From Atrichornis clamosus (lineage: Eukaryota; Chordata; Aves; Passeriformes; Menuridae): a stretch of DNA of 64,000 bases. Numbering within the stretch: the stretch's first letter is position 1; the number at the start of each line of letters is the position of its first letter. The notes below the pieces were generated by a model. It saw only the letters and a program-made list of their open reading frames with translations, ran no database searches and was not told the DNA's origin. Positions 39,901 to 51,900 of the stretch are shown here, one piece after another. A program made the translations under genes and the position numbers. Location of the stretch: the NCBI GenBank assembly GCA_013400975.1, contig WBMZ01009450.1:54756-118755 (forward strand). The letters run 5' to 3'.

Positions 39901-42900
39901 TTCATTGATGATCGTGTTTTCTCCCAACAATTGTCTATTTGGTACAATTGATACTGTGAGTCACTGTCATGGGTTTGCAGAGAAATAGCTAACATCCTAA
40001 TTTCCTCTGTCTTTTTCTGCTTTTTTCTGGATGATTTGTTTCATCCAACAAAATGCTTAGATGATATATTTTCCTACTCTGCTTTTCTTTAAGGCTTGGT
40101 TCGTTGATAGTTTGAATGGTATGATTAGGGAAATATTCTGGAAAAGATATTTGGATAGGTGCTGTAAATGAACTTTTGTTAGTTTCACAGCCCCTGGAAC
40201 ACATGGTTACTGTTCTACAGACTTTGGTGACAAATCTCTCTGATTCTCACCTGGAAAATAGTAAGAGATCACAGCCAGATTGTTCCTGTGTGAGGCTGGA
40301 TACATCCAGCCAGATCTCTGTAAATAAGTTTGGCAATTCTGGCCTAATTCTGTCACAGAGCTCTCCCTAGGCCAGGTGGTATGGCTGCAGTTTGGGCTAG
40401 GCTAGGCTGTGTTGGCAGAGGAGAACAAACCCAGAGTTAAACAAGCTGTGAGCATTAAAGAACGTTTAAAGCTTACTGTGTCACAGTACAGCATCGTGGA
40501 TTGCAGTATTGAAAACAAAAGTTTGGAGAGATAAAAAATATTCTACCAAATCACTCAGACATGGCAGTTTCATTTTTCAGCTGTTACTGCAGATTTTCCT
40601 ACAAAAGCATCACAGGAGTTTTCTCTCATTTCTCGACTAACCATCTGTTGTATTCAGAGCTCAGGTTACTATAGGTCTGCTACACACACAGTGAATGCTG
40701 CAGCAAACAGTATATAAGGAATGGTACAACTGGAAATGGTGCATATGGGTTGAGTAATGTTTTTTCCACACAAATAATTTATTCAAGAACATGATGAATT
40801 TTGTATGTCTGGCTGAGGGTCATGTATTTTATTTCACATAAATACCTGTGGCATACATAGCTTGTCATCTTCCTTACAGAATTGTTAGCAAATGATGATT
40901 TCCTGTTGCCTCTTTAGGTATACTGTTCTTTTTCTCACCATCTCCCCAGACCAAACAGCTCACTAATGTTTTTGGTATTGCTGCCTGCTTATTTACCTGA
41001 CTTGTTTTGATAACTTCCTGAGTTTATGTTTCCAAAAGTGATCTGCTGTATTGTCCTTACCATGTTCATTGGCAATATTGTTTCAATATTATATGATGCA
41101 TGAGGCAATTTAAACTCTGTCTATATCAAATATTTTAACAGCATCTGAATATATCCGAGCTGCCTCTTCCTTGCTGTGAAGAGCAGAAGCTTTGCTGTAC
41201 AAAGGGAAACAGCAGCAAGGAAATGTTCTCCCTCTGTGCTCTCTCTTTTTTGAGAGTTAGTAGTAGTGATTTGACTCAATATCTTTTGCATAAACTTAAT
41301 CTTTGCTCTGTCAGCAGGAATCCAGGGGTTGCACAGGGCTCAACTGTTATTTTTCCCTGTTCACTGAACTCCCTTATAGCTCCCTATACTTAAATGTGGA
41401 GATACTCTGTATATGCTCCAATACAGCTGCTTGTCAGTTCACTGCTTCCTGCTGTCATGCATGCATACTATGTGCTCTGCATCGTGCATGTTATCTGTGA
41501 AGGCATTTGATTAGTTTTTAAGGCCATATTTATGCAAACCCATGAGCATATTCAAGACTATTTTGTAAACTTGTGAGGCACTGTGCTTCATAGGTATCTC
41601 GTATTTAACTGTCTGTGCATTTGCTAAGTGCAAAGTACGTTAGCCGTGAAGACAATCTCATTCCATGCCTCACTTTGCTAAGATTTTTATTTAAGCTTTA
41701 TTTATTTATTGTCAGTAAATGAGCAGGTTTGGCATTGTTTGAATTGTTTGAATATTACTCACTTTTCCTGCTTTTTTTTTCCCCCCTCTTACATGGGTAA
41801 GATTCTCGATTCACTTGTTCTAATGATATGTTACTGTAATAGAATGTTTTAGGTAATGTCTTTTATTGGCACAGAGCCCCAAACTGGCACAATGCCTTGA
41901 GATCCTTGGCAAGGCACGTGTGAGAAACACGTTTGCTGTTACGTATTAATTACATACTCCCATGCTTTTTCTGTGAAGAAGGAATTTGTCACTTAGTTTT
42001 GACCCTAGATCTGAGAGTTGTATTGCTGTTGGGTATAGACCTACATCCCATAATGGTCTTTGTGCCTCTAGCCCCTTGCACTCAGCAAAGGTAGTTTGTA
42101 TTTGTTTAAAAACTTCCAAAAGTGCCAGAGTATTAATTAAATAGAATAAAGTCACCAATTGAATGTCATTCCATCCTAATCTGTTTTGTTTTGCTTTTAA
42201 ACCTTTACAAACTGTACAGGAGTTACACTGAAATGTTCAGCTGAATAAACAAAACAAATGGAACTCCCTGCACGAGTGTATGTTGCCCAAGTACTGTAAC
42301 TTCTTTAAAGTAGTAAAAGACATTTGTTTGACATTGAGGGTAGTGATACCCATTATCCTCTTCCCATGAAGCTGGAGAAGTCGTGATTGATCTCGTAGTG
42401 CAGCTGTTTGGTGTAAGTGAGCAGCCCCTCCAAAGAAAGGCTCTGCCCCATGCCGCTGGAACTCCGGTGAGCTGCATCAGAGTGGGGCATCCACAGTGTC
42501 TCTGCAGCTCCCGTGCTGCTGCAGGTTAGAATGTCACAGCCCGAGGGGGAAAAGCCAGGCTTTGAATAGACAGGAATGTAGGTATGAAAACTAAAAAAGA
42601 AAACAAAAATGAAGTTCAATTTTTTTAATAGCAAAGGGAATAAGACATTTTTGTTCTGTTGTATCTGTATTTCTGGTTATGAAAAGAAAATAGAAGAGAA
42701 AGGCCAGCTCATTGGTTTTGAGATAGACACATAATTGAAACAGATCTCAGCACTATCCTTTATTCAAATCTTTATGCATAAGAAGGTACAGTTTTGGGGT
42801 ATGTTCCTGCTCTATATTAGAAGACCCTTTCAGTGAGAAGAATTATTCTTTTACAGGTATCTTGTGGTGTTTCCAGTATCACAGTTTTACTTTGAATGTG

Positions 42901-45900
42901 TCTGTGTGTTCCAGCAGACAGTTGTACAAATGGCAGGACACACTTAAGTGGGAGTATAATGAGTTGGCTGGTAGAAATGGAATGTGACAAAAATGCATGT
43001 GCAAGTTGTTTTCAGTGGCACCAACAGAGTTGTCAGTTGTGGTCAGACCACTCCAGAGAAAATCAATTTCTTACAATCTGCCTCTTTTTTTTTTTCAATT
43101 TCAAACAGTGCAAGTTGCTGGTCAGGTCTGCTTCAGCAGGCTTGGATCTATCCCTGAGAAGTTCTCAAAAGCCACTTGGTCATCAGTGTAGGGATATATG
43201 AGTCTATAAACAGAAGTTAATATTCTAAAATCCTTCTTGCAATGGAACACGCACAATGAGAATATCAGGAAACCTAGTAATAAGGGCTGTTTCTGACTTT
43301 AAAAGATGTTTTTTATGGATAAATTCTTCTGTTGAATAAATTTTAGTATTTTTGAATTGTGTATATCATTTGGTAAAGAACGTATGGAAGTTACTTGAGG
43401 AAAACTGAATATAAATGTGCCTGTCAGAGTTGCTTCCCTTGAATTCTGTGTTGTTATTCAAGGAGTCAAAAGGTAATACAGTAACACTCAAAAACTGAAC
43501 CACTGCCAAACAGCTGAAGAGAAACTTCTCTGTTCATTTACTAAAAATTGTACATTTGAAGAACAGTGTTAACAAATGAAAACACACAACAGATCATTCC
43601 CATTATTTTTAAACAGAAATTTCTCAGTGAAAATACTAATTTATGCGGTAATAAAGTATGAAAATTAAGTGCTTACTAAACATAATACCAAAAGTTATGC
43701 TTTCTGAAAACCTTAACTCTTACTCTTTGTTTCTAGTCTTAGCTTGTTTGTTAAATTTAGATAGAAAATGTGGACAATATATCTATAACCCTATTATATC
43801 TAGATTTTATTGAAAAAAAACCCCAAAATGTAAGTCTTAGTTGTAATGCCTGGAAATTTGAGTGTTCTTCACAAGGAAGAAGGGGGTACTTCTGCATTTT
43901 ATATGCAAATATAATAAATATATAATCTGTAAAGTGAATATTAGAGCAGTTGCTTACTTCCATATCTCTCAGAGAGAGAGTTTTATCCAAGGAACAGTTT
44001 GTCATTTATTTAGCTAAGTAAGTTTTATGTTTATCAGGCTGGCATTCTGATAATAGCTGGAACAACAATAAAAGGCTGTGTTCAACTTCAGAGACAGTCT
44101 ACTTACAAGACAAAGCTAGGGGTAAAAGAATCCCCCCTTGTTAATGATTAAAGAACTTTACTACATCTTTATCTCACATGCTAACAGGGACATGTAGAGA
44201 GGTTTCTGCCTTCCTGGAGCCAAGTTGGAACTGTGCAGGGACTAGATCAAGGAAAAAGGTCTGTCTTCAAAGTGATGTGTTACTTATATGGAGAAAGAGG
44301 ATTTGGAGTTTTATACTGAGAAGCATCAATACTTTGAAACACAGGAAAACAAAATAGCTAATACTTGTGAAATTCAGAAGCATCGAAAACTAAGCCCCAG
44401 GATTAAGGCTCACATTATGTGTGTAGTTGAGCAAATAATTGTGTGTTTATATTCTTAAACACTCTGTTTTCTAAATATGACTTTTTATTTCATTCTATTA
44501 TTCCTGTTATAAAAAAGACTCCCTAACAGAATGAAAGAAAATTACTTTTTATTGTTGAAAGAGAAGTTCTGAGAAGTGCTGTAGATAAAAGTACAGCTGT
44601 GGTAGTTTTCCCAAAGGAGTATCAATAAAGAAATACAAAACCCTTTCAAGTCTGAGCTGTTTTGGACTTGCCAGCCCCTATCACGTAATATTTTTAAAAA
44701 ATAGAAAATCTGAGTTACTCTGTCATTAGGTGGAACTTTGGCTCAGGAGCTGAGAACCCTTCCATATTAATGATGACGCATCTCCAAAAAAAGTCCCAGG
44801 AAAATTAACACATTCTGTGCAGCTGTCAGAACATACTCTGAGCAAAGCAGAGGAGGCTGGCTTTGTCCTTGTCAAAGGGTATGAAGATGCAGTGCCTACA
44901 CAGAAAAGCTGAAAAGAAAGGTTGAGTGATGTCCTTGACTTGCATTTCCTCACAGAGTCCTTGTTTTTCTTGCAGAACCAGTTTGAAGCCCATCAAGAGG
45001 AAGGGATGGTAATATCTCACATGGCTGTTGCTGGAGTGGGAGTCTGGATTGCCTTCACATCTGGATCTACTCTTCGACTGTTCCACACAGAGACACTGAA
45101 GCACCTCCAGGATGTTAACATTGCCACACCTGTTCACAATATGTTGCCAGGTAGCTGAATTGCATCATATGGTAACATTTTTGTTTTGTCACTGTTGTTC
45201 TGCAGTACCACGGATTAGGCCAGAATCAGAAGGTTCATCTTGGACTTTGGGTCTGATAAGTGTCTCCTGACTATTTGCTTTAGCAAGTCAGTCTGTCTCC
45301 TGCCCAGGCAAGCAATGTGTGCAGAGCTGGTTGAGTCACAGCTCTTCTCCTTAGAGGTTATCAATGTAATTAGATAAGCAGGTGGATTCTTCTGTTTAGT
45401 CATATTTTTTGTGTGACTGTGAAACAGTTGGACGATGTAATCTGCCATGAAAGTGTGTTTACTTTGCAGAGATTAGCCTTTGCTCCTGGAACTTAGAATC
45501 AGGTACATGATGGAGTAAATCTACCTAGGATCTGGACCAAAAAATCACTTGGTTGATTTTCGTTACATCAGTAGTCCCAGTGAACTCAGCTGAACCACTC
45601 ACACATTGCCATTTTGGAGTGTGTTCAGGGTTTCACTGACAGGAGCTTTGATTTGTTGAATTAAATGGTTAGCCTTAGAAGTTTAGATGAAACCTGTGCT
45701 TGTTAGGATGAAGTTTTATAGCTCTTCAGGTGTTTTAAGACAGAAGGTGTGCAACACGCAGTTGCAATGGCCTGTTCAGTTTAGCAAGGGAGTGGCAAGG
45801 ACCTCAGCATCAGCAAGCAGGTCAGGTGGGAGCTGTGGCAGTCCTGGGAGAAGAGAGGGACAGAAAAGTGGTACTGGCATGGCTTAACATGAGGTATCTG

Positions 45901-48900
45901 TGAGTGCACAGCCATTCTTTCTGTCTCTCCCTGCTTGTAGACTGGAATTAGACCAAGCTTCTGCAGTTTTTATGGGCAATGTGTGTGCCAGCTTTACTGC
46001 TTAGTTTTTCTAGCAGAAATAGTTCTTCCCACACAGAGATTATATTTATATTCTCACAGGAGTTGGGTATGAATATTATATAAAAAATGTTTCACTTCTT
46101 CAGTCTCTGTCTTCATGCCATGTTTTCTTCCAGATGACATTAGCTTTGCAATAGAACTCTATTATAAATTGTGTCTATTTTTGTCATATTCTAGACAGGA
46201 TATTTTTTTCATGTGGTGTTTGACCATAGCTCCAGCTCTGAACAGCAGCAAATTGACTGCCTTTAAATAGATAATTTGATTGAATTCATCACAGTTATGC
46301 AAAGAAACCAAGATCAGTTGTAAAAAAATTAATTTTTAATATATTCTGCTGTTCATAGTGGGGGAAAAGGGAAGTAGGGGCTCTGTTACACAAATTTTGT
46401 GCATATAAAAATCTTCAAAAATTTAGCTTTGTATTTATTGCCATGGTAATAAAACTGCTGATATAATACCATTATTTTTGTAAAAGAGTCTTAGCTAATT
46501 ATATCTCCTTGGTGTCATTCTTACCCATTTTGGTTCCTTTTTTTTCCCTCAGTGTCTTCACAAAAGGCACACCAGTGAATGGAAATGGAAATTTATTTTG
46601 GAAGTAGAACATTATTACAGCAAATGTTCAGAGGGAGAATCCATTCTAAAAATGAATGAATTTCAGTTATTTAGCAGCAGCTCCCAGGCCTGTTTATATG
46701 ATTTCAAAAATGCTGCAACAACAAAAGCTAAAAGACAGAGTAGTAGGAGGTTTTCAAAATAAGACAGCAGTAAGGACCTTTTGGAACTAAAAGCAGCTAA
46801 AAATAAATCACGTTCTGTGTAGCATATACTGAGATTAAAAAGGATAAAAAAATGACAAAGTGAAACTGAATTACAACACAGTGAAAGAGCTGTGTCTTTA
46901 CAATATATGCATTTGCCTTCACAGGAGATTTTTAGGACTTTTAGTTTTAAAGGAAACAGTTGTTAGTTTTCTGAAATCCAACAGAAGTTCCTTAATATGC
47001 AAAAGTAACAAGTAAAAATTCAAGTGGTACTGAAATGAGAGAAGAAATTGGTGTAAAAATATTGCTAAGAGTCTTAAGAAGAGAGATTAAAAAGGCAAGA
47101 TCTCTGTATAACTTGGAAGAAGCTGGACTGATTTTCCTAGGATTTTAGGTAGGAATGATATGTAATATTGACTGGGTAGGCTACCTGGGTATGTCATCTG
47201 TCTCTTCAGTTAAAGTAATGTAAATAAGAGGAACGTTGCTTCATTAAATTATTGAAATTATTTTGTTGTTATAGAGTAGACATAAAAACTTACTGTCACT
47301 GTCAGGGATGGTTACTGTGAGTTACAGTACTGTACTTACAAGATAACTATAGTGACTAAGACAGAGGAGTAGGAGGGTCTCATAACCTTAATAATGAGTT
47401 CTCATAGCATTAGATTTTCCCAATTTTGTTCTTAGGAGAAGACAGTTTTGAGTATCACTGTCTGCCCTCCTTGTTGTAAAGGATGTGCCTCACGTGCTTT
47501 GAGGAAGACAACCCTGCAGCACAGTGGGCAGGACTGAACCATGGGGGCGTGAAATGGCACAGGAGGTGATAGGCAAAGTTTAGTAATATAAAAAAGCAGA
47601 CTGTCTCTGGCAGAATCTTGTATCTGTGGCATGTAATTTTAGTTTTGTGGCAGTCCACTTAGGAGGATTGGAGCTGGGAGGGCTCTCACTTTCTGGAGTT
47701 ACAAGAAGTTTGTGTGTAGGAATGCAGGACTGGAAATAAAACTAGAGTCATAGAGGCAACTGTGGGATAGACATTTAGTCTAGACTGGTCTGCACTGCCT
47801 TTACTTCATATATCATCAGAAATATTTCTTAACAATGTCTAACAAGATTGTGTTCTGTAACAAAAGACCAAATGCCATATGAGAAAGGAAGGGAATGGTT
47901 GAGAGGAAGAACATCACCATTGTTACAGGTCAAGGTAGCTATTTATTTCACTGTCTAGTAATCCACAGTACAGCTGGATTGCTTTTAATGGGCCCAAGCA
48001 CACCTCTGTTATCTTAACAGAGGGCATACTGAGCAGTAGAAAAATTTATTAACATTTGAAGACAAATACACACACTCCGCCATTGCAATGTACTTCATTG
48101 GTAGAGCAAGTTTATGCTTAAATGTTAGTGATCTGTAGTTGAAAGATCAAAACAGGCAGTTTTTCACCAGCCTTTATCACAGCTCACAACAAAAAAATCA
48201 TACTATATATGAACAGACCACTCGTTTTTTGACCACTAGTCACAGACAGTATTTTATTGTTCAAGAACATCCTTAAACATGTTTTTGCTTTCAGCTCTAA
48301 AAGAATTTATCCTTTTAAAGAGATTACTGTGACCTTGATACTTCATTGCTCCTATGAACGATGACAGGTTACCTGTTTAACAAAGACATGATTTCTGCTT
48401 AACTTGCTGTATTTTGTTCATATCCATATATCCTCTAGTGGCATGTGTGTTTCCTGGAAACAGATGACAAAAGCAAAGCAAAAAAATAATATCATTTCCT
48501 CTCTATCGAAAACAAGCTCTGCTTTGAGGCTTTCTTTTTTCCTACCCCACCAGGTGCCAGACCATGAAATGCAGTTGTTTTATGATCATACTGCTGGGAA
48601 ATGGTAAAAAGATTGCGGAAAACTTTAAGCTAGCCCAGCAGATCTATACAGTGGTCTGGTATTCTTACACAGTGAGAGCAGCATGGCCATGTGAGAGAAT
48701 ATGCAGCAATGTCCTTGCACTTACCTGGGGTTGAATTCAGAAGATCTGTGAGGATTTATCCAGGTCTGGTAGTTGTTGTAATGGAGACCTGAGAAGGGTG
48801 ACCTCAGAGCAGAACATAGGCAGTAAAACCATTTGTCCCTGTATAATCTTAATTGTTGACTTCAGTTCTTGTAAAGTCAAGATCTTGGTCATATTATTTT

Positions 48901-51900
48901 ACAGGTTTTAATAATTTTGTCCTCATTGGGACAGTGTGATCTAAAAGTTGTCATTTAAAGATGAGTATTTTATTGGTTTTGGCATTTATGTTTATCATTT
49001 TCCCTTCTTAACTTGTTAATTTCTGTGCTTACTGCATAATACATTCTGGGGAATTGGTTTGACTTTTTATCTCTTAAGTTTGAAATATATCAAAACAAAA
49101 AGTCAGAAAATAACAAAGATAAGTATGATTTCAGACCTTGGCTGGCAGATAAATTAATATTTTAAATTAGTATTTTTTTAATCTATTTTATTTTGTTAGT
49201 TGTTTCATGTTATTTCAAAGTAACTATTCAGATGCAGATGTTTCCTGCTTTTCAGAGATTTCACAGCAAGCAGTCTTCCTTTTGACCTCACTATAGCTGG
49301 TGCATGCTTTAGGTTGTGCTCAGTGTTTAAAATTCTAAGTTGCTGGCTGATCATTTGCTGGTTTCACCTATGGAAACAATAATGTAAGTTGCTGGGTTTC
49401 CCAGGTAGAAATTACTTGGGAAGCCAAATGTTTAAAAGTTGCTTCAGGTTTGGAGTATGAAATCATGAATATAATGTTATGTTTTAAATGCTTTAGAAAG
49501 CATTAAAGGTCTGGTGTTTAAAAATAGGAGCATCTTACTTCTGGAGGGGGGTTGAGAGGCAATGGTGCACTTGGAGCTTTTGATAATTTCCAACCTTGCA
49601 CTTGCTGTGGCACAGGTTGTAGGAGAGGACTCACGTGTCATATATAACTTGAAGGAGCCTGACCTCTGAATCACAGAATTCTAATGCTGATTTTTGAAAA
49701 CTCTAGTACACAGGGGTGTTTGGGCATTACTGTTTGAACTTCTTTTGTGCTGAAGGAGTGTCTTTGTGTGCTTTGTTTTAGAAACAAAATTAATCACATT
49801 AATATCTCAAAAAAAGCCAAAAGAAAACAAAAAAACCCTGTAACACCAAAACCCATCTTAAAAAAAAAAAAAAATCAAAACGGCAAACACCACTCTTCAA
49901 AAGACTTGTAATTTGTGTACAACATAAACTATACTTGCTTATTTAGCTGAGGAGGGACGATGCAGTCCTACCAGGATAAACACCTACAGTTTATGGAAAT
50001 GAACATAGGAGCCTCTGAAGGTCTCTATGAGTATATGGAGCCTTTTAAACTTACTTGCCCTTGTTACACCTGCTGAGGATGTGCCTTTAGGGTGTTTTAG
50101 GGTGTGCTTTTACATAGACAGAGCCTGGATTCCATATCTGACCCTGTGAGCCTCTTAGAACACACCATTGCTGGGTTAATATTTTGGTTTTGTAAAGTTC
50201 TGTGAGAAAAGACTTGGACTCTGGTCTCCCTCCTGCTTTCCAGTCGAGTGCTTAGGGCTACAGTCAAGCTGCTACTTCCCTGCTTTCCCAGTGAGTCTGT
50301 AATTCATATATTCTTGGATGTAAATTAGCTCAGCTTCAAGAGATGACACAGAAAATGCTTTCATTTGTGAAACACCATAATTAAGGTCCTTCTCCAAAGT
50401 GTGGAACATGAGGTTCATTCAAGTTAAATTAGACACGTAGTCCAAATTCCTGACCTACTGATGAAGTGATTCACAACTTCCATGGTAAGATGGAATGACT
50501 GCTCTCTTACATGCAGTGTCAATAATAAATCCAGGAATGCATATGTTTTGAACCTGAAGGCTTCGAGCAGAGTTTAAATGCTCCTCCACATACACTTGGG
50601 CAAAAGTTTGGGCCGGCCATAGTTTCTATTTCTGCAACTTGTCAAGGCCATTTTGAAAATCCATCTAAACGGACTCAAACATATTTAGTAAGCATTGCAA
50701 GCAAAAATTACTTTGTTTCCATTAGAAAAATAGCAATCCCATAAATAATGTTTTAGAAAAATCATAGAATTGTGCAGTTATTTTGATTGGAACTTAGTCT
50801 CTGGAGGTTGTCTTGTCCATCCTTCTTGATTAGACCTGGTTGCTTAAGGTCTTGTCCAGCCAAATTTTTAATTTTTTCGGACAGGATGGAGATTCCACAA
50901 CCTCTCTGAGCAACCCATTGCAATTTTTGACCACCTTTATGATGAAGCAGCTTTTTCCTGCTTGGAATACTATTTTCCCATGTTCCAAATTTGAACTGTT
51001 GTGTCCTACCATATCACTGTGCACATGTGAATAGTCTGACTGTCTTCTGTGCATCCTTCCATCAGAGGGGTGGAGACAGCACTTCTTTCAATGTCTCTAG
51101 ACTCCTGATCATCTTGGTTGCTTTCCACTGGACTTCTTCCAATATGCCAATGCGGTTCTTGTATGTGGGGACCCAAACTCAGACAGGCCCACACAGCACT
51201 GCTGATACAGTTCCACAGAACAGGAGAAAAAAGTAACTGTGAACAGGCTTGCATCTTCAGTATAGCATGTTACTGAGTATTGCAAAGTGAAATGCCTTTC
51301 AGTTTTATTATTGGGAATATGCAAACATAGCCTATGCATAAAAGCATATTTGTAAAGACAGTCTGTGTCTACCTATGGATACTGTGGTTTAGAGATTTAG
51401 GGCGGAATGTTTCAGCAGTTTAATAGTATTTAAATTGCCATGTATGTAAAGTGTAATACCGTAATCCAGCAAAATATTTGCCGTGGCGGTGAGTGCTTTG
51501 CTGAATGAGACGGTACAGCCGATTGTGCTTGCCTGCAGTCACTTTGATCTAGGCAAAGGCCATCACTCCTCAGTAACGGAGCACTTCTAAACTTCACAGG
51601 GCAGCAGCGTGTCTCGGTGACCAGCCTCCTGGTGTGCCATGGTTTATTGCTGGTTGGAACAAACCTGGGTATAATAGTAGCGTTACCAGTGCCACGCTTG
51701 CAGGGGATTCCCAAAGTAACCGGTGAGTGAAATTCCGCAAATGGATCGAGTACTGAAGATGCCTTTTCTCTTCTCTCAGTAACTTCAGTGAACCTGCCAA
51801 ATTATATGTATTGTTTAGGTAAAAGTCAGAGCTTCATGAGGAAATTATACTTGCTGTTCTTACTGAGCTTCACAGTATATCCAGATACTTGTCTAGTTTT

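Larger units (their letters stand above)
45151..51599 (+). other. ARHGEF10 intron, 6.4 kb
   Basis: Contains an A-rich stretch (about 49800-49880) and a CR1 fragment (50761-51235). No gene is recognised elsewhere. Confidence 0.85.
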
